Assembly: GCF_002234675.1 (NCBI RefSeq)
Contig: NC_019876.2
Coordinates: 22,545,398-22,609,397 of the forward strand
Reading direction: 5' to 3'
Source: Oryzias latipes
Taxonomy: Eukaryota > Chordata > Actinopteri > Beloniformes > Adrianichthyidae
Length of the DNA stretch: 64,000 nucleotides
The notes beneath the pieces are model-generated. The model saw only the letters and a list, made by a program, of their open reading frames with translations. It had not been told where the DNA came from and did no database searches. How positions within the stretch are numbered: the stretch's first letter is position 1; each line of letters opens with the position of its first letter. The translations under genes and the position numbers were made by a program. Below, piece after piece: positions 31,400 to 43,800 of the stretch.

Positions 31400-31745
31400 C
31401 CGGAATGAACATTGTAGATATCAGCAACGTATTTCTCACTAGTCGTAATTACATTTTGGATAGTTGGAATTGTAATTCAAGATATCTGTAACGTAATTGT
31501 GACTAGTCGAAACGACCGATAGAGATATCTATAATTCAGTTTTGCCTAGTCAAAACTGAATTACAGATATCTGCAATGACGTCATTGAAAAACGACATTC
31601 AACTCGTCACACATCTTAAATGACAATTGTAGATATCTGTAATTCAGTTTTGCCTAGGCAGAATGCAAAGTAAAGATATCTCAAACGTCATCATCCCTAG
31701 TGTAAATGTTTGTGCATGACGTTGCTCTATTGAGGATATCCATAA
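31400..31745. repeat. Left subterminal array of AGATATCT motifs
   Basis: Seven GATATC sites, mostly inside AGATATCTGYAA-type units, interspersed with CTAGTC / GACTAG and ACGTCA motifs. Probably transposase-binding repeats. Confidence 0.8.
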
Positions 31746-31818
31746 ATACGCAATTTCCCTTATGGGAAGGGGATAATCACGTCCTTATTTCTATGAACAG
31801 AGGCAGAAAGAAGCAGTC

Positions 31819-34225
31819 ATGGCGTTGGCTGTAATCGAAAAAAACACCAGAAAATGGCATGAAATTCAACGAGCCCTCACACAGGGGATTTGTGGAGAGA
31901 GAGAACGTCGTTCTATTGAAAACTGTGAAAGAAATCTCGGAAGAATTGAACATTTGCTGTCACCAGACACGAATAATGAACTCAAAAGCAGTTTGGCTCA
32001 ACTGAAAACTATAATAGACGCAAATTTCCATGCTGGGGAAGACAGAAGTTTCTCTGTCAGGCGCGTTAGTTCAGGTGAGTCTCACTGTATTCATGTTTTA
32101 TACGCATTAAATTTAAAGGGGAAGTCCGGCCGTTTTTAGCAAATAAGGTTTTCAGCGAAACACGTGAATGTTTCACTTTACGCGGAATGTTTCAACCCAG
32201 ACCACTCTACGTTTTATTTATGTTTTAGTCCATTTAATAACTTTTTTATGTAGAAGAATATATGATCATTTAACATGGGCCATGTTATCATATATTCTTC
32301 TGCCAAAAACAGTATAGAAACCATAAAATAATTAGACCACCATTTACTTACATTTAGCGACTCTATTGTTATTTTTATAATAATATTAATACAATTGTTA
32401 TATAATGTAATGCCACACTTATATATGTGAATGATATTATCAGAAAACTGAACATTTGGCATTGTCAGTCTTTTATTTGTGCTTAATGAATAAAACAACA
32501 GTGCCGTGCATTTATGGCTATACTAACTAGAAATAATTATTTAGATTTATTAATATGTGCAATCATTAAATGTGTTGGTCTTACACCACTCTTATGTCCA
32601 CTGGTCACAGCAATAAATATTTGCATTTCCACAAGTCTCTCCATTTCCAGTGTATCTATTTTATTCATTAACAATATTTTATTTTAGTGCATGTATGAGA
32701 ATTAGTATGATGATACATTAAAAAAATAAACAGTCCACTGCTGCTTAAAGGCTTCAACTTAGTTTACTTTTTCTTTTTGTAGGGAGAAGAGGCCGACCAG
32801 CCATTGATGTTTCCCGAGAACAGATTGAATTTCTGCTGAAGCAAGGCCATACAATTTCAAAAATCGCTGAAATCCTGGGATGCTCCTCATCATTTTTGTA
32901 CAAGAAGTCGAAGTTGTTGGGTTTACCTGTTAGAAGTATGCTGTCTGCAATAAATGATGGGGAACTAGAACAACATGTTAGGCAACTTCAGAGCCAATAT
33001 CCTAATTCTGGAAATGAGGTAATTGGAGGTCTTCATCTTTAGGCTGTATTTCATTCACATTTGTGTGCTATTGTTCTGGGAATATCATGCCAATTTAGAT
33101 ATTTTGACAAATCTGTTGCAGATGATCAGAGCCCTGTTGCGTGCACAGGGTGTGCTTGTTACACGGTCCAGGGTGCGTGAGATGTTGACACGGGTCAATC
33201 CTACTGCTGCTGCAAGGAGATGGAGCCAGACAGTTGCAAGACGTGTTTATCATGTACCTTACCCCAATAGTTTGTGGCACATTGATGGGAACATGCGTCT
33301 CATAAGGTTATTATTACTATACTTGTCATATTTTTTTATATTTTGAAAATACCTTCAGCAAGTAGAAAAAGTTTACAGCTATATTGTTTCCAGACTACTG
33401 TCAATAGTATTATAATCTTCTAGTAATATATGTTTTGTAACCTTTCTTTCTAGATGGGGTTTTGTGATTCATGGTGCAATTGATGGATACTCCCGTCTGA
33501 TTACTTACCTCAACTGCAGCACAGACAATCGTGCCACAACAGTGCTTTCCCAGTTTTTGAAAGCAACATGCCTCTATGCCCTACCATCAAGAGTCAGATC
33601 TGACCATGGTGGTGAAAACGTCCTCGTTGCTTTTTTCATGCATCTAGTTCAAGGACTTGAACACAGAGGGTTCATAACCGGACGATCAGTTCACAACCAG
33701 AGAATTGAACGCCTTTGGCGTGATGTATTTCTGCATGTGTTGCAGCACTTTTACCTCATGTTCTACTCCTTAGAGGATTCAGAGGTTCTAAACCCAGATG
33801 ATAATGTCCACAGACTTTCACTGCAGATTGTTTATCTTCCTGAAATTCAAAAAAGACTGGAGCAGTTTAGACAGGCCTGGAACTTCCACCCGTTGCGAAC
33901 AGAAAATAATCGCACACCATCTCAACTCTGGACAGAGGGCATGCTCAAAAACATTGCAACAGACAGCACAGCTGTCAACAATGTGTTTGGGGAAAATCCT
34001 TACAGCGACCAAAACATTGATGCCATCCTAGCGCAGTATGGAATTCAAACACTGCCTCCACTTGAGGAAGAGTTCCCAGCTGTTCATGTAGAGCCACCTC
34101 AACTCATCCTCACTCAGCAACAACAGACATCTGTACACAATGCAATCCAACACCTTTCGGATCTAAAGTTAAAATATCAGGCTTGCTGTACTGCTATTAT
34201 CAGTATTTTGCAAACACAGGTATAG
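31819..34225 (+). CDS. Integrase-like DDE transposase, four exons
   Basis: Exons 31819-32074, 32783-33018, 33122-33306 and 33454-34225 join in phase into 482 aa; all introns are GT-AG. The N-terminal exon is helical and charged. Residues about 90-135 form a helix-turn-helix (RPAIDVSREQIEFLLKQG, ISKIAEILGCSSSFLYKKS) that should bind the ends. The core has Asp219 (LWHIDGN), Asp276 (VRSDHGGEN) and Glu311 (SVHNQRIERLW), with 34 residues between the last two, as in retroviral/IS3-type integrases. The C-terminus (LTQQQQTSVHNAIQHLSDL) may be a coiled coil. It would cut and join the element ends in the nucleus. The neighbouring UBX-HECT gene converges on it. No damage seen. The family is not certain; eukaryotic IS3-like transposases are one candidate. 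Confidence 0.85.
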
Positions 34226-35194
34226 TTGAATTCCAAGCCCAGAGACAAAAGTTCATTGGCTGCATATGTGATCCAGGAGTGAAAGACTGCTTTGAAGTTT
34301 GATTTTCTGTTAAAATAAGGTGGTATAGGCAGTGCAGCTGATGGAGCTAATGCTAGGTGTGCTAAATTTAGCACACTTTTGGTGCTGTATTATGTTTTGT
34401 GTTTGTTTTTTTTGTAGTACTGTTGGCTGACAATATTTGTATGATTCCTTTCTACTTCCATTGTTTTCCAATTTGTAGAAAAAGTGGAAAAGCATCTCAT
34501 CTCCTTTTCAATGAGATTGAAATTGAACAAAACTTTATATATGAAAAATTGGATTGAAAAGATTAATAAAAAAGATGAATAAACTGGTAATGTATGAAGA
34601 ACAATGTTTAATGGTTTGAATGAGAATTTTAGATTAACAGTTGAGGAGAGAGGTTTAACTGCCAAAAACACCCTAACTTCAATCCACAAGTGGGAACAGA
34701 CTGAGTGGAGATGGGGACAGGTTACTGTGACAACAGTTGAGGTTGACATCCAGCCAGACTTTGTTTGCCTTCTCTGTACTCACCGTTGTACATTAACCAA
34801 ACATACTGGCTGTTATGAGTGATTTCAAACTTACCAAATTATAAGCCAAATAATTACAGTTTGTTAATAAAGGATATCTAATTCGTTAGATCAACCTCAG
34901 TGTTCTCATAGTAACCATGAACCATAAGCCCAATATGTGTCTCGTATAATCTAAAGAAAAAATACATCTTCAAAAAAAATAAGATATATAAACATAACTT
35001 AAAAATAATTTAAAGACAAAAAAAACTAGACAAGTTTGAGCTAGCTCAAAAAGCTCAATATTCAATCAACTGAATTGAACTGTTACTCATGGAAAATGAA
35101 CAGGATTACTGTTCCTACATTTTTGTTGAAGTGACCTGCTTCAACAGACAAAAACAGATCCAAGTTGTGGATCTATGTTTTACACACTGTGACA
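34226..35194. other. Intergenic region between convergent genes
   Basis: AT-rich. Plus-strand AATAAA signals at 34565-34570 and 34578-34583 can end the transposase mRNA. No clear AATAAA was seen for the minus-strand gene. Confidence 0.4.
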
Positions 35195-38100
35195 TCATGC
35201 AAGTCCAAAGGTTGGAGCTTGCAAAATTCCCTCAATCATGTGTTGTTTGAAGGCTTCATAGGAAGAGTGCAGTGGCAGGCGGAGTACAATAATACAAGTA
35301 TTTGCTTCTGGGAAGATTCTGTTGCCCTCATGAAGGAACTGAATTTGTGGACGGTGTGGAAATCCCAGTGGAGGCACTGTTGAAGCTCCAGATGTAAACT
35401 CCAATACCTTCTCTAGGGTGACTGGACTGCATTCTCCTTCTGTAACACAAGAAAGTGGTGAGAAACCGGATTTTATGTTTAGGCCACAACGTCTAGCCCT
35501 AACCTTTGGTATGCGTTACTTTGGAGCAATGGGCACACTGACAGGGGACCACAAAAGCCTCAGTGTTATTATAACAAATAATAAATAGCATACCTTCAAT
35601 ATCAATTAACCAGTCACGCCAAAAGCATATTGTCATGTTTTCTCGGTCTCTCCTGTTGCTGCCTTGCACAGAGAAGTCCACATCAAATAAAGTGCATAGG
35701 TCCTTCGCCTGCAGTGGAATCTCCTCACTGACAAACATATTGTAGAACACTGCCGGATTCTTCCTCAGCTCGTCCAGTAAACCAAGTGTTTTTAACCCCT
35801 CAACAAACCTATACAAACATTTTAGAATGTGTGAATCGTCCTGTACAAATGAGTTTAATTTTTCAGACAGGTAAGACAGGTGAGGCACTTACTGGTCCAG
35901 GGCAGTCGCCAATCTTCCATTGACGAAGAAGTCTGCAGCTGACTGGACAAGGGAGTCCTTCTCCTCCATGCTGGACACATGTCTTAAGGCACCTATAATG
36001 CTGAGACTATCTGCTGCCTCTGCAATTGCACCGTTCGCCTCTCGGACTGTTGTTGCTTCCTGTATCTAAAAAGAAAGACGCAGGGAAAACAAAAAAAAAA
36101 GAGAAAAAAGATAGTGAGTGGCTTGTAAAGATACCTTCCCTCTATAAATGAGATGTTTAAGCAATAAAGCACTGGTGTTCATGAGAATGTTCATGGATAT
36201 CCTAACGGCTATGGTTCGGCCACAGCCATGAGGCTGAAGGCCAAGTGGTGCAGGTAACCTGCACACGTTTGAAGCCATTCATAAATCATAGAAAATAAGG
36301 CTGTTTCACTGTACTGTCTATTCAATGTATAACAACTTTTCCCTGCTTACTTTTATTAACTGTTCCCTGAAAGCATGGTCACCAACTTCATCCACCGTGG
36401 CCGGGGGGGTTGGTATCCCACAGATTTGATTGAAAAGTCTTTCGGAAAAGAAATGTGGACCGACTCCTCCATGGACCACACACACAGCAATCATTTTTGC
36501 CACCCACATGTACAGTTTAGTCTGCAAAGCTAAAATGAAAGAAAGAACAGTCAAATCTTGCTCTGCTGTAATGCTTGTTCATTTAACACCTTCAAATGCT
36601 CTGATTAATAATAGTGCTACTACAACTTTATTGCACCTTTCAAACCATGCTTCAAAAAGGTGATTCAGTACATTAAAGAAATGAAGAATCATGGAAAAAT
36701 CCTAACCAAGAGTTAACAAATTCATGGCAAAATAACTAAAAAGACAATAAACAAATGAAGAAACCTGCCCAATACATAAAAAAACAATCAGAACAAACAA
36801 ATCAGAGGAGAAATAAAGGAGCAATCATGTTTCAGTGATATACATTTCTAGAATTGTGCCAGTTGAAGGAGTACAGTCCTAAGAATTTGGGCTTCCCTAC
36901 CTTGAGTATCAAGAGACAACTGCCGGTCTTTCTCGTGTCCCTCAAAAATATTTGACTGGTGGACGGCCCTCATCAACAGCCTTAGGTACTCTCTAGTCGG
37001 GCCACCTTCATCAACTGCCCCTTCACCATTGTCATCTTCATCCACAAACACAACATCCAATTTTGCTTCAGGGTTGAAGAACCTACGCTTGAATGCCCGC
37101 AGGCTACAAAGTAAAACATTATCCCTGCACACATTTATTTGGTTGCTTGTTGGACAGAATCTCTCATCAACTTTGCTGACCATTTTTTTCAATATGGTCT
37201 GTAGATCAATTCTGCAAACAAAGAAGTTAATGCATTTTATTTTACCACCTGATTAAATGTAAAATGATATAGAAAAAACATCTACATACACTAGAAAAAT
37301 ATAAAATCAACTTAATGAGAAAAACTCACTCATCCACAGGTCCTCCGATGTGATGTGTTGATACACGTGATTGATTTTGTGAAACAGACTCATCTTGCTC
37401 ATCAAGAATAATGATTGGTTCTTGGACAGAAGAAGGAGAAGGTGATGGTTCATCATAAAGAGTCAGGATTTCTGGTGGTTGTGAGAACAGAGTGAGCAGT
37501 GGCTGGGTGGAGGGCTCAGGCAGCAGAGAGCGGTCGCAGGGCTCAGGCAGCAGAGAGCGGTCGCAGGGCTCAGGCAGCAGAGAGCGGTCGCAGGGCTCAG
37601 GCAGCAGAGAGCGGTCGAAGGGCTCAGAGAGACTTGGCTGGGTGGAGGGCTCAGGCAGCAGAGAGCGGTCGCAGGGCTCAGGCAGCAGAGAGCGGTCGCA
37701 GGGCTCAGAGAGACTTGGCTGGGTGGAGGTCTCAGGGAGTGATGACTGACTGTGAGATGTAGGGTGTAGGGCATAAGCTCCAGTTTGTTGATCTGAGAGA
37801 ATTTCCTGAAGACAAACATGCAGAATACATGAGCTTGCACAAATGAAAACACATTCAGTTTTCATTTGAGTCAGGAAATAAAAATGCAACACATTTACCT
37901 GTACATCCTTATTTGAAAACCAAAGCACATATAGAGTTGAGGATGCTGTAATACCATAATCCATTATTGACCCAGAGGAACTGCTCCCAACTGATCTTGA
38001 TGATGCAGCTTCTTGCACCACAAAGATTTCACTGGCAATATCATCTTGTCCCACAAAGTCAAACAAGATCTAAAAAGATGTGAAACAGTCAAGTTTTATA

Positions 38101-41100
38101 ACCCATTGAACCACTGAGAAGACACTAGATATTTTCTTAAGCTGAACACACATCACCTGGATTGGCTCTGACAAACGAAATTTCCTCATATTGGTGTGTC
38201 CATTTGGATATTTAAATTTGATCAACACCCCATCTGAGGGTTCCTCACATGCAGACATTCGCTGACGTCTTGCCTCAATAGCCTGAAATGCGATCTCATT
38301 TAAAAAACAAACAAAAAAAACCCACCCTTCCTCTAGTTTATCAAACTAATTTATTATAGACAAACCTTTTGACGTCTTTCCTCACAAGCCTGATAGACTA
38401 GTTTCTTCCTCTCCTATTAAAATACCACATTAAAGGTATGCATACATTATGTACGAGAATATAAATCATACGTAAAACTTGGAAGCATTACCTTCTCCTC
38501 ATCCACCAACAAACTTGTATTATAGTCTTGGTCTTGCTGTGCACGTATTGCTCGCCATTCTTGGAGAGCCTAAAGTAGAAAAAAAAAGGCATCGCTCAGA
38601 AATCACCATTAAATAGTAGGCTACAGGCACATAAAATGGATAAATACTATTCATTCTATACAGTGACAAAATCGGTTACCTGATTTGCAACCACACTTTG
38701 AGCTTGGGTACTCTCAGCCACAGGCCCGGTCTCATCTTGTACCAGAGCAATTGAGAGTGGTGGGAATGAATTTATGGATATGGCAGAGGATGTGGATGCC
38801 ACCTGGTTGTACACAGAAAATCCAAATGTTTTCACCTTCAGCCAGAGAACACACACTCATAGTGGCAACAAAATAAATCATTAGAAAATATCTATAAGTA
38901 GTAAACATATATATATATACATACATACATACATGTATGTGTATATATATGTGTGTGTATATATATCTATATCTATATCTATATTTATATCTATATCTAT
39001 ATCTATGCATAGTAGACATAAAATCCATTAGATATGCAATCATTTTAATATGGACCTGATCTGAAACCACTTGAGAGGTCTCATCTACTGCTGGAGCTGC
39101 GAGTGGTGCGAATGACTTCAGGGACATGGCAGAGGGTGGTGATGTTACCTGAGCATAGAGAGGGTAACTTCAGTTATAGGTATAGACATTACAGAGAACA
39201 CATTTATATGATTGCAGTGTGATTTAAATCCCTGTGTATACTTCCATACCTGCAACACAGTGGCTCGTGGCACGATGTAAAGCCTGCTTTTGCCAACAAC
39301 AGCTTTAAGTTCCTTCACAGAACTAACTTGCAATTTCTGGATCTTGCGTCCTTTGCCGGTCCTTGCCAATTCAAAGCCTACCAAATTTAAACTGATGCGA
39401 GGGTAGCTTTGGCAAACAAAGTTGTTTAATTCAGATAAACTCCAGTTTAACCCAATCTTTGAGTTGGTGCGTCCGGCCTCCATTGACTCGTGCACAGGTT
39501 TTCCTAAAAATGGAAGTGTAAACATCAGTATAATCAGTTCCTAGTGGCAAAGTAACAAATCACAGTGTTGCCAAACCCCAAAAGTAGAGCTGAGTGACTT
39601 CTACAGTTAACCTAAAATCATTTGTGTTTCTACCAAGTTTACAGCTTTGAAACTAAATTAACCCTACACTCCAAAGAAAATTGCATAACATATGACAGAA
39701 GAAAGAACCTGGTCTCACTCACACACCCATCACACATTTGACCATATGTGAAAGAACATTAACATACAATATATGGTGTAGCTTAGTGTCTGAATGCACC
39801 GCCCAGATCCTCACACTAACCGTAACCACCATTGACTAACTTCCGATAGATGATGCAAAAGGATTCATATGGAAGTATTCCTGGACACTTTCAAAGTGAT
39901 GCCTTGGCATGAGAAAGTATTGCATAGGTGTAACTATTAAAATGGCTACATGGAAACTTATGGAAATGCATCAAAAAGTAAACTTCTCTGCAATATTTCT
40001 TTAAAACAAATGCTAAGTGTATTAATATATTCAAATGTTTGCCAATATATACAGTATAACAAATCGGACCATACAGGCTCAAGCGAACATAAAATCCAAA
40101 GCAGCTCATTCTATAGCTTTCTTTGCAAGATGGTTAGATAATAAGGTGTAAAAGTAAATAATTCTAATCTGCTTCAATCTCATGTTTACCTAATCCATGT
40201 TTTGCCAGTTCCTCAAGTACTGTTGTGGGGGGCAGAAAACCATTATCTGGCCCTGGAAGGAGGAAAAGTTTTGCCTGCCAAATAGGGTTTTCCCTGCGGC
40301 CACCAGATCCTTCTGTAAAACAAATACATAATGGTCAGCAGTGATTCTTGGATAAATTGTGCCTGTGCGTCTATGAGAGAGATTCACACTAATACACTTT
40401 ATTAATGATGCTGACATGCACGATATTCTTGTTATTTTAAATGTACGAGACTATGAAACTTTCCATTTTATTTTGTCATGGAAGCTGATCTTTAACAGTG
40501 ATGAAAGTCAGGCAAGGAAAAAAAATCCCTGAACTTTTCTTTGAGCAATATGACGGGCGTGGAGCGAAATTTTTTAAAAATACATGGTCGTAGATGCATT
40601 CTGTTACATTCTGGCAGCTAGTTATTCACTTCTTAATCAAGAAACTAAGACTAATTGGAGCATCATGATTTGTCATTCAAACCCCTAGTTTGACTTCTTA
40701 AAAGAGAATTTAAGTAACACAATCCTTCAATCTAAGCTTTTCCTAAAAGCTGCAAAACATACAATTGCTCAAATATTATTACATCAAAGCCCCAAATAGC
40801 AAAAAGAACACCAATAACTGATATTCTATGAAAGTACCTCATTTATTTGAACGATTTCTGCTTTAGAAACACGGTTTTCTCAAACCATCATTATATCAAA
40901 ATATGGGATCTGCTTTAAACTATCTTTCTATAACATAATACATCAATATTTAACACCAATACTTAGTAATCTGGGAAATATTAAAAACACACACGAAATT
41001 AAACATTGTAAACATTTTTTAAGGGAGTGTGGGTCCAAACCACCAAATACTTACGACGCTGAAGTTGGCTTCCGATTCACAGCTTCCGATTCGCGAAGGC

Positions 41101-43060
41101 ACTAAAGAAACATTCCGCTGCATTTTTCGCATTAAGATCACCCAAAACCGGGTCCTGTTCAAAAACCGCTGGACCTGGACTGCTCAAACCTGGATTAAAT
41201 TATACATTAGATACTAAAGAACACATTAAACACAGTTTCTGATTTGTGAAACCTTCCTCTGATTTGTGAAAATCTGAAATAGGTTGATTTTTTATCGCAT
41301 TTTACGCACTGAGTCCACTTCGGACTAGGTCCTGTTCAAAAACCACTGGACCTGGACTGCTCAAACCTGGATTAAATTATGCATTAGATACTAAGGAATA
41401 CATTAAATACAGTTTCTGATTTGTGAAACCTTCCTCTGATTTGTGAAAATGTGAAATAGATTGATTTTTACAGCATTTTACGCCCAGAGTCCACCTTAGA
41501 CTAGGTCCTGTTCAAAAACCACTGGACCTGGACTGCTCAAACCTGGATTAAATTATAATTAAGATAGTAAAGAACACATTAAACACAGTTTCTGATTTGT
41601 GAAACCTTCCTCTGATTTGTGAAAATGTGAAATAGGTTGATTTTTATAGCATTTTACGCACTGAGTCTCAAAATCTCAACATACAAAAGAAACTGGGAAA
41701 CAGATGTCAGATTGGACAAATATATGGTCATGGTTAGCATGTACCCCTGACTTAAGTTTTGTTTTTTTGTTCAATATTTCTTGGTTTGTTTTCTGATTTA
41801 CTTTAAAGTTCCTGTTATGGTGTTTTGCTTAAAGTTGTCCTTCCCTTGTCCCCAATATCCTTACATTGCATAAAATTCGATGAAATGATACTATTTCCCA
41901 CAGCGGTGTTTGAACAGGACCCGGCCTGAAGTGGACTCAGTGCGGAAAATGCGATTAAAAATCAACCTATTTCACATTTTCACAAATCAGAGGAAGGTTT
42001 CACAAATCAGAAACTGGGTTTAACGTGTTCTTTACTATCTAAATTATTATTTAATCCAGATTTGAGCAGTCCAGGTCCTGCGGTTTTTGAACAGGACCTG
42101 GTCTAAGGTGGACTCAGTGCGTAAAATGCGATAAAAATCAATCTATTTCAGATTTTCACAAATCAGAGGAAGGTTTCACAAATCAGAAACTGTATTTAAT
42201 GTATTCCTTAGTATCTAATGCATAATTTAATCCAGGTTTGAGCAGTCCAGGTCCAGTGGTTTTTGAACAGGACCCGGTTTTAGGGTGGTTTTAGTGCGAA
42301 AACTGCAGCGGAATGTTCCTTTAGTGCCCTCGCGAATCGGAAGCTGTGAATCGGAAGCCAAATTCAGCGTCGTCAAATACTTAATTAATGTCAATAATAT
42401 GTTTGAGCAAAACTGAACTAAATAATGGTAATTAGGCATAAATACAAATAAATTAGATAGAGAAATGTATGACCATGGTAAGTGGGTTAATGGCGTAAGT
42501 GTGCGTTATTACTTTTTTAACGCACTTCGCGGAGGCAACCGTCCGACGCGAAAAAAGTAATAACGCACACTTCGTCAGCCATTACCCTTACTTAATCGCT
42601 GCATAATTTCCACCATAACTAATTGTTTTTGAACGGAGAGAAATTCTGAACAACAATTGTACTCACCTCCAACATTTGTTTTGCGAACGTACGTTGAAAA
42701 GAAATCGCCATAGACCGTCACCGTGAAGACAGTCTAACAGTTTTTGTCGTCAATGAATAATAATATCATTTTAAATGAACGTCTGACTCCAGTACATTCA
42801 CAAAGAGACCCTATAAGCATTTTGACAACTGCTTTGCTAAGTTATTAAACAAGTAACGTTTCCCCGAACTTCGGATATAGCACATTAGCAAATGATGTGA
42901 AAAGAAAATTACCTCGAACAAGATGTATTCGCCGGCGAAATAGTCGTCTTGTTGTGGAAAGTAAGGTTGAATCATTACTTGCCGCCAGCTCCTGTCTAGC
43001 ACGTGCTGCAGCATTGAAAAGACGATTAAAAACAGTTTCGACTGCTGGCTGCTCCGACAT
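35195..43060 (-). CDS. UBX-HECT ubiquitin-ligase-like protein, 15 exons (G2E3-like HECT)
   Basis: Exons 43060-42913, 40312-40190, 39503-39250, 39148-39056, 38802-38680, 38569-38492, 38413-38366, 38282-38157, 38069-37899, 37805-37330, 37211-36901, 36529-36351, 36065-35893, 35808-35594 and 35439-35195 all splice in phase into 920 aa without a stop. Residues about 248-306 resemble the charged helix before UBX domains (QDQDYNTSLLVDEEKERKK). About 307-388 is UBX-like (VLIKFKYPNGHTNMRKFRL). A Ser/Pro linker with 9-residue repeats follows. About 550-920 is a HECT domain (VVFVDEDDNGEGAVDEGGP). The catalytic Cys is near residue 888 (ANTCIIVLRLP, codon 35296-35294), about 32 residues from the end as usual. 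HECT enzymes pass ubiquitin from E2 to substrate through this Cys. Fish genomes hold many similar genes labelled G2/M-phase E3 ligase-like. Its role for the transposon is unknown. Confidence 0.85.
37505..37735 (-). repeat. 27-bp coding minisatellite
   Basis: Within exon 10 of the UBX-HECT gene. 27-bp units encode PEPCDRSLL, alternating with PSTQPSLSE units; about eight units in all. The length is a multiple of three, so copy-number change keeps the frame. The plus-strand ORFs over it are shadows. Confidence 0.9.
38909..39006. repeat. Compound (TA)n/(CATA)n/(TATCTA)n microsatellite
   Basis: Simple repeat in an intron of the UBX-HECT gene, between exons 4 and 5. Confidence 0.9.
41053..42373. 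mobile_element. Foldback element with 9-bp target duplication in intron 1 of the UBX-HECT gene
   Basis: 1,321 bp, flanked by perfect CAAATACTT at 41044-41052 and 42374-42382. The termini begin ACGACGCTGAA and stay inverted for more than 80 bp (both include GCTTCCGATTCACAGC). Inside, a unit of about 177 bp containing GGACCTGGACTGCTCAAACC is repeated three times on the left arm and twice, inverted, on the right arm. It has no ORF. Nine-base duplication and long inverted arms resemble non-autonomous Mutator-like elements. Confidence 0.8.
42478..42600. repeat. Long hairpin in intron 1 of the UBX-HECT gene
   Basis: The arms GTGTGCGTTATTACTTTTTT (42500) and its complement (42553) are exact over 20 nt and extend imperfectly through TAATGGC/GCCATTA to TAAGT/ACTTA. 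The loop is about 32 nt of GC-rich sequence (CGCGGAGGCAACCGTCCGACG). Possibly a MITE. Confidence 0.7.
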
Positions 43061-43158
43061 GGTGCTAATCAGTGCTAACTACAAGCAGGTGCGATTTGAA
43101 TGATTACAACAACACGCTCTGCTCCTCCCCTAAAGTGCGATGCGGACCTAATTTGCAT

Positions 43159-43800
43159 ACAGATATCTGTGACGTCATTTCGCCTAGTCAAAACTCTAAT
43201 TCAAGATATCTGTAATTACATTTTGACTATCCTAAATGAACATTACAGATATCTCAAGTTTCAGATATCTCTATTCAAATTTCATTTCAAGATATCTGTA
43301 ACTTGATTATAGATATCTACAATTAAATTATGACTATCCCTAACTCCAGTTTGAGATATCTACAACGTCATTTTGACTAGTCATAATTCCAGTTACAGAT
43401 ATCTACAACGTCATTTCGCCTAGTCAAAACTTAATTTAAGATATCTGAAAAGGAACATGTAGATATCTGAAATTGACTTGAATTAAAGATATCTTTAACT
43501 TGAGTTTTGACTAGTAAGAATGAAAATGTAGATATCTGAAACTTGAATTACAGATATCTACAATTCAGTTACAGATATCCGTAATTCATGAAGTGGATAT
43601 CTGCAACTGAATTGTAGATATCTGTAATTGTAAACCCCATACAAATGAATGGTGAAAGTGATGTCATTTGTCCTAGGAATAATATCTTTGAGGATATCTA
43701 AAATTACGATTACGGATAGGAAGAATGTAGTTGCGGATATCTGAAATGTTCTTTTTGACTAGGCAAAACTCAAATAAAGATATCTGCAACACACATCCAG
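43159..43800. repeat. Right subterminal array of AGATATCT motifs
   Basis: About 19 GATATC sites in 0.64 kb, in units such as AGATATCTGTAATT and AGATATCTACAACGTCA, together with GCCTAGTCAAAAC segments. The same vocabulary as at the left end. It also covers the upstream region of the UBX-HECT gene, so it could influence its promoter. Confidence 0.85.

Noticed and set aside
37499-37762. Repetitive plus-strand ORFs (AAESGRRAQ-type)
   Set aside because: Shadows of the 27-bp minisatellite in exon 10 of the minus-strand UBX-HECT gene.
43159-43800. CRISPR-like array
   Set aside because: The repeated words are short palindromes with variable spacing in a eukaryotic transposon; there are no uniform repeats and spacers.
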